This document shows, piece by piece, positions 45,429 to 56,020 of a stretch of DNA of 64,000 nucleotides. Source of the stretch: Pseudomonas sp. ADAK13 (GTDB lineage Bacteria > Pseudomonadota > Gammaproteobacteria > Pseudomonadales > Pseudomonadaceae). The DNA is taken from NCBI RefSeq assembly GCF_012935715.1, contig NZ_CP052860.1, positions 248,001 through 312,000 on the forward strand, given 5' to 3'. Made by a program: the position numbers and the translations under genes. Below the pieces are notes generated by a model, which saw only the letters and a program-made list of their open reading frames with translations, made no database searches and had not been told where the DNA came from. Within the stretch, counting starts at the first letter, position 1. Every line of letters begins with the position of its first letter.

Positions 45429-46787
45429 TTATCCGCCTGGCGCCGGCGCGAATATGGTGCCCAGGTGCGCCTCGCTTTCACCCATGCTGATCTTGTCGTT
45501 GAGGCCCTGGCGCAGGTAGGTCACCAGTTGCGGTTGCAGGGCAATCGCCAGGTCGGTCTCGCGATCACCGCCGGCCACGTAGGCGCCCACGCTGATCAGG
45601 TCGCGGCTCTGTTGATAGCGCGACCAGAGTTGCTTGAATTGCTGCGCACGCATCATGTGCTCGGGTGTGACCACCGACGGCATCACCCGGCTGATGGAGG
45701 CTTCGATGTCGATGGCCGGGTAGTGCCCTTCCTCGGCCAAGCGCCGGGACAGCACGATATGCCCGTCGAGCACGCCACGTGCCGAGTCGGCAATCGGGTC
45801 CTGCTGGTCATCGCCTTCGGAGAGCACGGTGTAGAACGCGGTGATTGAACCACCGCCGGCCTCGGAGTTACCGGCGCGCTCCACCAGCTTGGGCAGCTTG
45901 GCGAACACGGACGGCGGATAGCCCTTGGTGGCCGGCGGCTCGCCGATGGCCAGGGCGATTTCCCGCTGGGCCTGGGCGAAACGGGTCAGGGAGTCCATCA
46001 GCAACAGGACGTTCTTGCCCTTGTCGCGAAAATATTCGGCGATGCGTGTGCAGTACATCGCGGCGCGCAGGCGCATCAGCGGCGCGTCGTCCGCCGGCGA
46101 GGCGACCACGACGGAACGCTTGAGGCCTTCTTCGCCCAGGCTGTGCTCGATGAATTCCTTCACCTCGCGGCCCCGCTCGCCGATCAGCCCGACCACGATG
46201 ATGTCGGCCTCGGTGAAGCGCGTCATCATGCCCAGCAACACCGACTTACCCACGCCGGTACCGGCGAACAGGCCCAGGCGCTGGCCGCGGCCCACCGTCA
46301 ATAAACCGTTGATGCTGCGAATGCCCACGTCCAGCGGCACGCTGATGGGGTTACGCTTGAGCGGGTTGATGGTCGGGCCGTCCATAGGCACCCAGTCTTC
46401 CGCCTTCATCCCGCCCTTGCCGTCGAGGGCGCGGCCGGCGCCGTCGAGTACGCGACCGAGCATGCTCATGCCCATCGGCAGGCGGCCCGTATCAGCCAGC
46501 GGCACCACACGGGCGCCGGGGGCAATACCGGCAACGCTGCCAACCGGCATCAGGAATACTTTGCTGCCGGAAAAACCCATTACTTCGGCTTCAACCTGCA
46601 CCGGGTGGTAGCTGTCGTCGTTGATCACCATGCAGCGGCTGCCCATGGCGGCGCGCAGGCCTTCGGCTTCCAGGGTCAGGCCGACCATGCGCAGCAGGCG
46701 GCCCTCCAGGATCGGCTGGCCCGGCAACTCGGTGACGTCGGCATAGCCACCCAGGCGCTTGGCGAAGCTGGTGCGATCAAGGCGCAT
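45429..46787 (-). CDS. fliI: Flagellum-specific ATPase FliI
   Basis: 452 residues of the F1-beta-like family. The P-loop is [15 protein letters not shown], Walker B is [20 protein letters not shown], and [19 protein letters not shown] is conserved. It powers substrate unloading for export. It overlaps the end of fliH by 11 bases. Confidence 0.96.
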   Translation of the reverse strand: MRLDRTSFAKRLGGYADVTELPGQPILEGRLLRMVGLTLEAEGLRAAMGSRCMVINDDSYHPVQVEAEVMGFSGSKVFLMPVGSVAGIAPGARVVPLADTGRLPMGMSMLGRVLDGAGRALDGKGGMKAEDWVPMDGPTINPLKRNPISVPLDVGIRSINGLLTVGRGQRLGLFAGTGVGKSVLLGMMTRFTEADIIVVGLIGERGREVKEFIEHSLGEEGLKRSVVVASPADDAPLMRLRAAMYCTRIAEYFRDKGKNVLLLMDSLTRFAQAQREIALAIGEPPATKGYPPSVFAKLPKLVERAGNSEAGGGSITAFYTVLSEGDDQQDPIADSARGVLDGHIVLSRRLAEEGHYPAIDIEASISRVMPSVVTPEHMMRAQQFKQLWSRYQQSRDLISVGAYVAGGDRETDLAIALQPQLVTYLRQGLNDKISMGESEAHLGTIFAPAPGG

Positions 46788-47541
46788 CGGGGGTGTCCAG
46801 CTCGACGCTCAAGTCAGGCTCGGCGGGGTGCAGTGCCTGCTCGTGCAACTGGTCAAACAGCTTGGCCATGATCTGGCTGATGCGCGTCTCGATCGTGGCG
46901 TCGATGCGGCTGTGTTCAGTCTCCACCCGGCAACCGCCGGGCAGCAGCGCGGCGTCTTCGACGATGCGCCAGGTTTCTTCATGGCGCTCGCGCAGGGCTT
47001 TGACCTGTTCGAAATCCTGCGGGTTGATGTACAACCGCACATTGCCGACGCCCAGGGGCAGCAGCTTGAGGGCTTCGCGCATCACGCTTTCGATTTGCGT
47101 GGAGTCCAGCGCCAGCTCGCGCTGGATCACCTGGCGAGTGATGTGTTCCACCAGGCCAACCATGGCTTTTTCGATCTGGGAATCCTGCTCGGCAATCGGA
47201 TCGAACAGGCTGCCCATCAGGGTTTCCAGGCTGGCGAGCTTGACGCTCAGCGCCGCCTCGGCTTCCTGGCGGACCTTGAGGGTGGTGCTGCGAAAGCCGT
47301 CTTTCTCACCGGTGGAAAAGCCCTCGTTGTAGGCTTCCTGGCGAATGCTTTCCAGCTCTTCCAGGGTCAGTGGCTGGACTTCTTCCAGCGGCACTTCTTC
47401 CATCTCGGCCGGCGGCTCTTCTACCGGCTCCGGCTCAGGCTCCGGGCGATGCGGGTCGAAACTGGGCAGCGACCAGACGTCGAACCCTCCGACGTCCCGT
47501 GCGCGAATCAGATCGCTGGGCGTCTCATCTTTGTTCGACAT
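46777..47541 (-). CDS. fliH: Flagellar assembly protein FliH
   Basis: 254 residues. An acidic/proline-rich N-terminus ([20 protein letters not shown]) precedes a coiled coil and a C-terminal domain ([40 protein letters not shown]). It is the negative regulator and C-ring linker of FliI. Confidence 0.92.
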   Translation of the reverse strand: MSNKDETPSDLIRARDVGGFDVWSLPSFDPHRPEPEPEPVEEPPAEMEEVPLEEVQPLTLEELESIRQEAYNEGFSTGEKDGFRSTTLKVRQEAEAALSVKLASLETLMGSLFDPIAEQDSQIEKAMVGLVEHITRQVIQRELALDSTQIESVMREALKLLPLGVGNVRLYINPQDFEQVKALRERHEETWRIVEDAALLPGGCRVETEHSRIDATIETRISQIMAKLFDQLHEQALHPAEPDLSVELDTPDAP

Positions 47542-47551
47542 GCGCGGCGCC

Positions 47552-48571
47552 TTAAATCATTTCTTCGCCGCCCTTCCCACCGAGAACGATTTCTCCGGCT
47601 TCGGCCATACGGCGGGCAATGGTGAGGATTTCTTTCTGCGCAGTTTCCACGTCGCTGACGCGCACCGGGCCCTTGGCCTCGAGGTCGTCGCGCAGCAGTT
47701 CGGAAGCCCGCTTGGACATGTTCTTGAAGATCTTTTCCTTGACGCCTTCGTCGGAGCCTTTGAGGGCCAGCACCAGCACGTCGGAGGAGACTTCCCGCAG
47801 CAACGCCTGGATGCCACGGTCGTCGACATCGGAGAGGTTGTTGAACACGAACATGAGGTCTTCGATCTGCACCGACAGGCTGTCGTCGATCTCGCGGATC
47901 GAGTCCATCAACTGGCCTTCCACCGAGCTGTCGAGGAAGTTCATGATGTCGGCCGCACGCTTGATGCCGCCCAACGTGGTACGCGAAGCGTTGGAATTGC
48001 CCGAGAACTGCTTCTCGAGAATCGTGTTGAGTTCTTTCAGGGCCGCCGGCTGCACGGTGTTCAACGACGAGACGCGCAGGATGATGTCCAGGCGCACCTT
48101 GTGGTCGAAATGGCCGAGCACTTCACCGGCCTGGTCGGGGTCGAGGTACGCCACCACGATCGCCTGGATCTGCGGGTGTTCGTAGCGGATCACATCGGCC
48201 ACGGCTCGCGGTTCCATCCACTTCAGGCTGTCGAGGCCGCTGGTGTTGCCACCCAGCAGGATGCGGTCGATCAGGCCGTTGGCCTTGTCTTCGCCCAGGG
48301 CCGAGGTGAGCATCTTGCGAATGTAGCTGTCGGAGCCGACGCCCAGGCTGGTCTGGTCGCCGACGATCTCGACGAACTCGCTCATCACCTGCTCGACTTG
48401 CTCGCGGTGCACATTGCGCATCTGCGCCATGGCCACACCTACCCGTTGAACCTCTTTGGGGCCCATGTGGCGCAGCACTTGGGCGGCGTCGGTTTCTCCC
48501 AGGGACAGCAACAGCACGGCGGCTTTGTCGACCCGGGAGAGTTTGGCTACAGCGGCTCGAGCATCACTCAT
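47552..48571 (-). CDS. fliG: Flagellar motor switch protein FliG
   Basis: 339 residues with N, middle and C-terminal armadillo-like domains (KAAVLLLSLGETDAAQVLRH; MGPKEVQ). The torque helix carries charged residues in DDRGIQALLREVSSDVLVLA and DLEAKGPVRVSDVE. It starts 8 bases inside the end of fliF. Confidence 0.96.
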   Translation of the reverse strand: MSDARAAVAKLSRVDKAAVLLLSLGETDAAQVLRHMGPKEVQRVGVAMAQMRNVHREQVEQVMSEFVEIVGDQTSLGVGSDSYIRKMLTSALGEDKANGLIDRILLGGNTSGLDSLKWMEPRAVADVIRYEHPQIQAIVVAYLDPDQAGEVLGHFDHKVRLDIILRVSSLNTVQPAALKELNTILEKQFSGNSNASRTTLGGIKRAADIMNFLDSSVEGQLMDSIREIDDSLSVQIEDLMFVFNNLSDVDDRGIQALLREVSSDVLVLALKGSDEGVKEKIFKNMSKRASELLRDDLEAKGPVRVSDVETAQKEILTIARRMAEAGEIVLGGKGGEEMI

Positions 48572-50339
48572 CTGCGTTAATCCACTCTTTCACGACCTGG
48601 GCCACACGACCCGGGTCTTCGGCCACCAGGCTCTTGATTGCGTTCAACTGAGCGTCATAACCCTCGCTCGGGCTCGGCAACAGAATGCTTTGCGGGCCAC
48701 CAAGGCTCACGCGGTCGTTGGCCAGTTCGCCATCGAGGCCACCCATGCCCCCCAACTCGACGTCGCCGCCTGCCAAAGCAAGCTGCTTTTTGCCGTGGCC
48801 GGTGATGTTGTTGAGCACCGGACGCAGCACGCCGAACACCAGCACCAGGATAAACAGCACACCCAGCACTTGCTTGACGATGTCCCAGAACCACGGCTGA
48901 GTATAGAACGCCGCCTCGGCGATGACTTCGCCACGCTCGGCGGAGAACGGCATATTGATCACGCTGACGCTGTCGCCACGGCTGGCATCGAAGCCCACCG
49001 CGTCCTGCACCAGGCGGGTGAAGCGCGCCAATTCATCGGCGCTCCACGGTGCACGGGTGACGGCGCCATCAGCGGCGTTGACCTTGACCTGGTCATCCAC
49101 CACCACCGACACCGACAGGCGATTGATCCGGCCCTGCTGCTGCTTTGTGTGGCTGATGGAGCGGTCAAGCTCGAAGTTCTTGGTGGATTGTTGACGCTTG
49201 TCGGCCGGGTACGGCGCCAGCATCGGCTGGCCGGTGGCCGGGTCCATGATCTGCTGGCCGTTGGCGTCCAGCAGCGGCTGGCCAGGTTGCACCGCGCCTG
49301 CGGTAGCGGCAGCGCCACCGGTGGTTTGCGGGGCGGTAGCCGGGGTTGGCGGCTGGTTGCTCAGGGCACCCGGCACACCTTGCGGGCCATTGCTGGCGGT
49401 GCGTTGTTCAGTGGTCGACTGCTCGCTGCGCAGGGCCGGTTGGTCCGGGTTGAACTGCTCGGAAGTCGATTCGACCGCGCTGAAATCCACATCGGCCGAC
49501 ACTTCAGCCTTGTAGCGATCATTGCCCAACACCGGTTGCAGGATGTTGTGCACGCGCTGGGTCAGCATGCTTTCCATGCGACGGCTGTAGTCGAACTGCT
49601 TGCCGGCCATGGTCAGCGAGGAGTTTTCCGCCATGTCGGACAGCAGGTTGCCCTTCTGGTCGACCACGGTGATTTGCGACTTGCTCAATTCGGGAACGCT
49701 GGTGGCCACCAGGTTGATGATCGCCAACACCTGGCCAGGCTCCAGCGAGCGGCCAGCAAACAGTTCGACCAGTACCGAGGCGCTGGGCTTGCGCTCGTCG
49801 CGCACAAACACCGAGCTTTTCGGAATTGCCAGGTGCACGCGGGCACCCTTGACGTTGTTCAACGCGGAAATGGTGCGCGCCAGTTCGCCTTCCAGGCCGC
49901 GACGGTAGCGGGTGGCTTCCATGAACTGGCTGGTGCCCAGGCCCTGGTCCTTGTCGAGGATCTCAAAGCCGATATTAGCGTCGGACGGGGTCACGCCGGC
50001 GGCCGCCAGTTTCATGCGCGCACGGGCTACATCATCGGCCTTGACCAACAGCGCGCCAGAGTTCGGTTCGACGGTGTAGGCAATATCTGCCGCCGCCAGG
50101 GTTTCCATGATCTGCTTGGAGTCCATGCCCGCCAGGCTTCCGTACAGCGGGCGGTAATCCGGTTGCTGGGACCACAGCACCACGGCAAAACCAATCGCCA
50201 CGCTGGCAGCCAGGCCGACCATCAGGCCCACCTGACGCAGCATGGTCATCTCGGAGAGGTTTTCCAGGAACGACAGGCCAAACAGCGGCGGCTTGCCGTC
50301 TGCCTTGGCGGGTGCGTTATCCACGACTGCTTCTGCCAT
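48564..50339 (-). CDS. fliF: Flagellar MS-ring protein FliF
   Basis: 591 residues. Two membrane helices (about 35-55 and 440-460) flank the periplasmic ring-building domains (ADIAYTVEPNSGALLVKADD; RGLEGELARTISALNNVKGA). The C-terminal cytoplasmic FliG-binding tail ends VAQVVKEWINADE. It is full length for the family. Confidence 0.96.
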   Translation of the reverse strand: MAEAVVDNAPAKADGKPPLFGLSFLENLSEMTMLRQVGLMVGLAASVAIGFAVVLWSQQPDYRPLYGSLAGMDSKQIMETLAAADIAYTVEPNSGALLVKADDVARARMKLAAAGVTPSDANIGFEILDKDQGLGTSQFMEATRYRRGLEGELARTISALNNVKGARVHLAIPKSSVFVRDERKPSASVLVELFAGRSLEPGQVLAIINLVATSVPELSKSQITVVDQKGNLLSDMAENSSLTMAGKQFDYSRRMESMLTQRVHNILQPVLGNDRYKAEVSADVDFSAVESTSEQFNPDQPALRSEQSTTEQRTASNGPQGVPGALSNQPPTPATAPQTTGGAAATAGAVQPGQPLLDANGQQIMDPATGQPMLAPYPADKRQQSTKNFELDRSISHTKQQQGRINRLSVSVVVDDQVKVNAADGAVTRAPWSADELARFTRLVQDAVGFDASRGDSVSVINMPFSAERGEVIAEAAFYTQPWFWDIVKQVLGVLFILVLVFGVLRPVLNNITGHGKKQLALAGGDVELGGMGGLDGELANDRVSLGGPQSILLPSPSEGYDAQLNAIKSLVAEDPGRVAQVVKEWINADE

Positions 50340-50353
50340 GACTCAAATCGTCC

Positions 50354-50686
50354 TTAAACCGGCATCTGCATGATGTCTTGATAGGCTTGAACCAGCTTGT
50401 TGCGCACCTGGGTCAAAGCCTGGAATGAAACGCTGGCTTTTTGCGAGGCGACCATCACGTCGGTGAGGTCCACGCCGCTTTTGCCGATCTCGAAGGCAGT
50501 TGCCAACTGATTGGAAGCCTGCTGGGTATCGCTGACCTTGTTGATGGCCTGACCGAGCATGTCGGCAAAGCTGCTCTGACCCAATTCCGGTACGGCTTGC
50601 GCGGCGGATTTCGGTTGAGACATGGCATCCATTTGCATGGACCGCATATCCAACATCAACCGATTGAATTCAACACCCTGGCTCAT
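50354..50686 (-). CDS. fliE: Flagellar hook-basal body protein FliE
   Basis: 110 residues from ATG 50686 ([20 protein letters not shown]). The C-terminal half, [20 protein letters not shown] to DIMQMPV, is the FliE family core. It links the MS ring to the rod. It is the first gene of the fliEFGHIJ string and lies behind a strong sigma-54 site. Confidence 0.93.
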   Translation of the reverse strand: MSQGVEFNRLMLDMRSMQMDAMSQPKSAAQAVPELGQSSFADMLGQAINKVSDTQQASNQLATAFEIGKSGVDLTDVMVASQKASVSFQALTQVRNKLVQAYQDIMQMPV

Positions 50687-50745
50687 GAACGTTCTCTCCG
50701 ACGACCCGCAATTTTTTGACACTACGCAACGGTTACTGGGGTGGT

Positions 50746-50761
50746 AGCAACAAGGGTGCCA
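50746..50761 (-). promoter_or_regulatory. Sigma-54 promoter for fliE
   Basis: Minus strand TGGCACCCTTGTTGCT: a consensus -24 TGGCAC and -12 TTGCT with the GG-N10-GC spacing. It lies about 60 bases upstream of the fliE ATG. Confidence 0.88.
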
Positions 50762-50815
50762 GCTCCGTAGCAATTCGTAAGAAAAGGCGACTAACCCTGT
50801 CGGCTTCGAGAATTC

Positions 50816-52198
50816 TCAAGTGGCGTAGAGGTAGGCTTCCACGTCCATTCCGGCATCGCGCATCTGTGCCAACTTGTAGCGCAAGGTGCGCGGGCTGATG
50901 CCCAGGCGCTCGGCGGCCTCTTTGCGGCGGCCGCGCTCGGAGCGCAGGGTGTCGATGATCATCTGGAATTCGCGGCGGCGCAGGTCGTCGCCCAAGGCAC
51001 CGGCCGACTCGGCGGGCGCGGCTTCAATCTGCGGCGCAACCGCCAGCGTCGGCAAGGGCGCAGCGCCCGTGCCCATGGCAAGGCAGAAATCCTGGGGCTG
51101 GATCAGGCCGCCCTGCTGCAAAATCAACGCGCGCTGGATCGCATTGTCCAATTCCCGCACGTTGCCGGGCCATGGGTAGCTGATCAGGCAGGCCTGGGCG
51201 TCGGCCGACAGGCGCGCCTGGGCATGCTTCATTTTATTGACGTGCTTGCTCAGCAAGCGCTCTGCCAGCGGGATGATGTCTGCCGGACGCTCGCGCAACG
51301 GGCGCCAGGCCAACGGGAACACCGAGAGCCGGTAGAACAAATCCTCACGGAAGCGCCCCGCCGCCACTTCGCCCGCCAGGTCGCGGTTGGTGGTGGCGAC
51401 CACGCGGATGTCCAGCTGGATCGGCTTGCGCGCCCCCACCCGCTCCACTTCGCGCTCCTGCAATACCCGCAGCAATTTGGCTTGCAGGCCCAGGGGCATT
51501 TCGGAGATTTCGTCGAGCAGGATCGTGCCGCCGTCCGCCTGTTCGAACTTGCCGGCCTGCGCCGCGATGGCGCCGGTGAACGAACCTTTCTCATGGCCGA
51601 ACAAGGTGGCTTCGAGCATGTTGTCGGGGATGGCCGCGCAGTTGATCGCAATGAACGGCTGGCTGGCGCGATGGGATTGCTGGTGAATGTAGCGCGCCAG
51701 CACTTCCTTGCCGGTGCCGGACTCACCGGAGATCAGCACGGTGGAGTCGCTGCGGGCCACGCGGGCGGCCAGTTCCAGCAATTGCGCACTGGCCGGCTCG
51801 AAGGCAATCGGACCTTCACCCTCGGCGGCGCCGAGGGTGCCAAGGGCGTGCCGGGCGACCAGCTCGATCAAAGCTTTTGGTTCGAAGGGTTTGACCAGGT
51901 AATCCGCGGCGCCCTGGCGCATGGCATCGACGGCACGCTCCACCGCGCCGTGGGCGGTCATCAACAGCACCGGCAACTGCGGCTGACGCCCACGCAACAG
52001 GCCGAGCAATTGATGGCCATCCATGCCCGGCATGTTCACGTCACTGACCACCAGGCTGAAGGACTCCTGATCGACCGCCGCCAAGGCTTCTTCGGCCGAA
52101 CCGACCGCCCGGTAGTCATGGCCCGCCAGCAGCAGCGTGTCAGCCAATGCTTCACGCAGGGCGCGATCGTCTTCAACCAATAAAACCTTGATAGCCAT
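50816..52198 (-). CDS. fleR: Sigma-54-dependent response regulator FleR
   Basis: 460 residues. The receiver has acceptor Asp53 (VVSDVNMPGMDG). The AAA+ domain has Walker A GESGTGKE, the sigma-54 contact loop GSFTGA (in EKGSFTGA) and Walker B GGTILLDEI. The C-terminal Fis-type HTH is RRKEAAERLGISPRTLRYKL. It activates class III flagellar genes when phosphorylated by FleS. Seven bases separate it from fleS. Confidence 0.94.
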   Translation of the reverse strand: MAIKVLLVEDDRALREALADTLLLAGHDYRAVGSAEEALAAVDQESFSLVVSDVNMPGMDGHQLLGLLRGRQPQLPVLLMTAHGAVERAVDAMRQGAADYLVKPFEPKALIELVARHALGTLGAAEGEGPIAFEPASAQLLELAARVARSDSTVLISGESGTGKEVLARYIHQQSHRASQPFIAINCAAIPDNMLEATLFGHEKGSFTGAIAAQAGKFEQADGGTILLDEISEMPLGLQAKLLRVLQEREVERVGARKPIQLDIRVVATTNRDLAGEVAAGRFREDLFYRLSVFPLAWRPLRERPADIIPLAERLLSKHVNKMKHAQARLSADAQACLISYPWPGNVRELDNAIQRALILQQGGLIQPQDFCLAMGTGAAPLPTLAVAPQIEAAPAESAGALGDDLRRREFQMIIDTLRSERGRRKEAAERLGISPRTLRYKLAQMRDAGMDVEAYLYAT

Positions 52199-52204
52199 GA
52201 CCTT

Positions 52205-53419
52205 TTACTCCGCGCTGACGGCGCATGAAAACAGCGGCAGCGTGATCAACGCGCACGTGCCTCGACCCAACCGGGAATGCAGCTGCAATTCTCCCTGATG
52301 CGCACGGGCGACCGCCTTGACCACGGTCAGGCCCAGGCCAGTACCGTTGGTTTTGGTGGTGAAGAATGGCTCGCCCAGGCGTTGCAGCACCACCGGCTCA
52401 ATCCCGCTGCCACTGTCGCTGATGCTCAGGCGCAAGGTGTCGCCACGGTTGTACAGGTGCACTTTGAGCCGCGCCCCGGGGCCACTGGCCTGGGTCGCGT
52501 TTTCGATCAGGTTGAGCAGCGCGCCCACCAGGGTGTCGCGGTTGCACAGCAGCTCGCCGTGATGGCTGTCGCACTGCCAACGAACTGAAGCTTCCTGGAC
52601 ATGCGTCGCGGCGGCAGCTTGCAGCGACTGCATCAACGCGGCGGGGGTGACGCGGTCGGTCAGCGGCAATTCGCCGCGGGCAAACACCAGCATGTCGCGC
52701 ACTTGATGCTCCAGTTCGTGCAGGCGCTCTTTGAGGCGACCGGCAAAACGCTGGTGGGTGGCCGCCGGCAATTGCTCATCAGTCAAATGACTGGCGTAGA
52801 TCAGCGCGGCGGACAACGGCGTACGAATCTGATGCGCCAGAGAAGCGACCATCCGCCCCAGCGACGACAGGCGCTCATGGCGTGCCAACTGGTCTTGCAG
52901 ATGACGGGTTTCGGTCAGGTCGTTGAGCAGCACCAACTGGCCGGGCTCGGCATCCAGGGAACGGGTGGCGATGGACAGGCGGCGCCCGTCCTTGAGGGAG
53001 ATTTCGTGGCCATCGTCTTCTCGCGGCGCAAAGCAGCGGGTGATGACTTCGCGCCACAGCTCGCCCTCCAGGGGCAGGCCGAGCATGTCGCAGGCCGCCG
53101 GGTTGGCTTCGCGCACGCGGCCCTGGTCGTCGATGACGATCACGCCACCGGGCAACAGGTCGAGGAGGTTTTGCAGACGGTTGGCCAGGCGTTCTTTCTC
53201 GGCCAGCTCTTCCATGCGCTGGGCACTGACCACCGCCAACTCGCCTTTGAGCTCGGAAACCCGGGCTTCCAACAGGCTGTAGGAGTCAGTCAACTGGCTC
53301 GACATCTGGTTGAACAGGGAAAACGCCTGCTCAAGCCCAAGGCGGCTGATCTGCTCTACGGAGGGGGCAGGCCCCTGAATGTCAGGGACCGAAGATAGTT
53401 GGGCGGCGTGGGGCATCAT
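52205..53419 (-). CDS. fleS: Sensor histidine kinase FleS
   Basis: 404 residues with no membrane helix, as expected for cytoplasmic FleS. An N-terminal coiled coil (about 45-85) precedes a PAS domain (LLPGGVIVIDDQGRVREANP) and the HisKA phospho-site His196 in VASLAHQIRTPLS. The HATPase boxes are NLIENATQ, ISDSGSGIEP and GTGLGLTVV. It phosphorylates FleR. Confidence 0.94.
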   Translation of the reverse strand: MMPHAAQLSSVPDIQGPAPSVEQISRLGLEQAFSLFNQMSSQLTDSYSLLEARVSELKGELAVVSAQRMEELAEKERLANRLQNLLDLLPGGVIVIDDQGRVREANPAACDMLGLPLEGELWREVITRCFAPREDDGHEISLKDGRRLSIATRSLDAEPGQLVLLNDLTETRHLQDQLARHERLSSLGRMVASLAHQIRTPLSAALIYASHLTDEQLPAATHQRFAGRLKERLHELEHQVRDMLVFARGELPLTDRVTPAALMQSLQAAAATHVQEASVRWQCDSHHGELLCNRDTLVGALLNLIENATQASGPGARLKVHLYNRGDTLRLSISDSGSGIEPVVLQRLGEPFFTTKTNGTGLGLTVVKAVARAHQGELQLHSRLGRGTCALITLPLFSCAVSAE

Positions 53420-53469
53420 GCTCTCTCGCTTGGCTGACCGTCAGTTAAACGGAACGTTGCGAGTGCTGT

Positions 53470-53485
53470 AGCAATACCCGTGCCT
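53470..53485 (-). promoter_or_regulatory. Sigma-54 promoter for fleSR
   Basis: Minus strand AGGCACGGGTATTGCT: GG and GC separated by 10 bases, with -24 GGCACG and -12 TTGCT. It lies about 50 bases before the fleS start, and FleQ is the expected activator. Confidence 0.82.
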
Positions 53486-53526
53486 AAAAAAATAGGCTTA
53501 GTTTTCAGTCAGTTGAAAAACAGGCG

Positions 53527-55002
<1,476 letters not shown>

Positions 55003-55173
55003 GCAATAGCAACTTCCCTAGTAAAACTCTAATGCCCTCGAGTTGGGGCAATCTAGATTGCTGTAGGCATTTTCTGCGCTACGGCTTTCTGACGTCTGAA
55101 AATAGCACTAGTTAAGTCAAAAAATCGTGCACAGTCAAATTTATGACGCGCGGTGTTCGGATTAACTGAGCCT

Positions 55174-55470
55174 TCAGCCGAACATATGGTAAACCTTTGA
55201 CGCGTGTTTAGCTCGGTTGAACTGCGACATCTCTTCGAAAATAGCCTGGCGCTCCCCTGTTGTCGCTTCAAGCAACTGCTGGTAGACCGAAAGCAAGTCT
55301 TCCAGTTTTGCCCGAATGGCCGCCTCATCCGCCGAATCCTCGTTGAGCGCAGCATCGATCAACGCGCGGCAGCCCAAATCCAGTTCGCCGATTGCACTCC
55401 AGTTGCGCTCAGCCAACGCCTCGGACAGCGCTTCACGGGTCTCGTCGATTTTTTGCAATGCTTGGCTCAT
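55174..55470 (-). CDS. fliT: FliT-like flagellar chaperone
   Basis: 98-residue helical protein (MSQALQKIDETREALSEALA; LSVYQQLLEATTGERQAIFE). Its size, helical content and position directly after fliS match FliT, the FliD chaperone. Sequence similarity in this family is low, so the symbol rests mainly on context. Confidence 0.75.
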   Translation of the reverse strand: MSQALQKIDETREALSEALAERNWSAIGELDLGCRALIDAALNEDSADEAAIRAKLEDLLSVYQQLLEATTGERQAIFEEMSQFNRAKHASKVYHMFG

Positions 55471-55494
55471 GACATCGTCCTCAGGCCTCGCGGC

Positions 55495-55890
55495 CTACTG
55501 TACCTCTGTGGCAATACCATCCCAGCCTTCCTTGAGCGTAATCAAAAGACCTGCGACCTCATCGATCATCGCAGCGTCGTTCTGACGGTTGGCTTCCAGC
55601 AGGCGCATGCTCATGAAGGCATACAGGTTATCCAACTGCTGCAGCGCGATCGGGTCCGGTGTCTTCTCGGGGTTAAGACCGTCACGCAACCCAACGAGGA
55701 TGTCCACCGCCTTGCCCAGCATCAGCCCCTTCTGCGCGATATCACCGCGAGCCATCGCACCTTTGGCCTGCGCCATACGATCCAGTGCGCCTTCCATCAG
55801 CAACTGCACCAGGCGGTGCGGGCTGGCTTCGGAGATCTGGGCGTGGGTGTTGACCTTCTGGTATTGGCGAAGGGCTCTCATGGGATTCAT
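55495..55890 (-). CDS. fliS: Flagellin export chaperone FliS
   Basis: 131-residue four-helix protein. Conserved features are ALRQYQKVNTHAQISEASPH, RLVQLLMEGALDRMAQAKGA and NLYAFMSMRLLEAN. It binds the flagellin C-terminus in the cytoplasm. It follows fliD after a terminator and has a possible FliA site of its own. Confidence 0.95.
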   Translation of the reverse strand: MNPMRALRQYQKVNTHAQISEASPHRLVQLLMEGALDRMAQAKGAMARGDIAQKGLMLGKAVDILVGLRDGLNPEKTPDPIALQQLDNLYAFMSMRLLEANRQNDAAMIDEVAGLLITLKEGWDGIATEVQ

Positions 55891-55940
55891 GTTTCTACCT
55901 CGTGACAGGCGACAACTAAAAAGGGTGGATGCTGATTATT

Positions 55941-55967
55941 ATGTCGACGGCGTTACACAAAACTTTA
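55941..55967 (-). promoter_or_regulatory. Candidate FliA (sigma-28) promoter for fliS
   Basis: Minus strand TAAAGTTT, then 11 bases, then GTCGACAT. The -35 is perfect and the spacing matches the enteric sigma-28 layout; the -10 matches at 5 of 8 positions. It overlaps the outer edge of the fliD terminator and lies about 50 bases before fliS. Confidence 0.5.
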
Positions 55968-56005
55968 GCCCGCCTGGCGCTGTGACACAGCGCTTTCGGC
56001 GGGCT
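55967..56005 (-). terminator. Terminator after fliD
   Basis: Stem AGCCCGCC / GGCGGGCT around an inner GCGCTGTG-type hairpin, followed on the minus strand by AAAGTTTTGTG. It would separate fliD from fliS expression. Confidence 0.8.
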
Positions 56006-56020
56006 TTATGTGTCCGTCAA

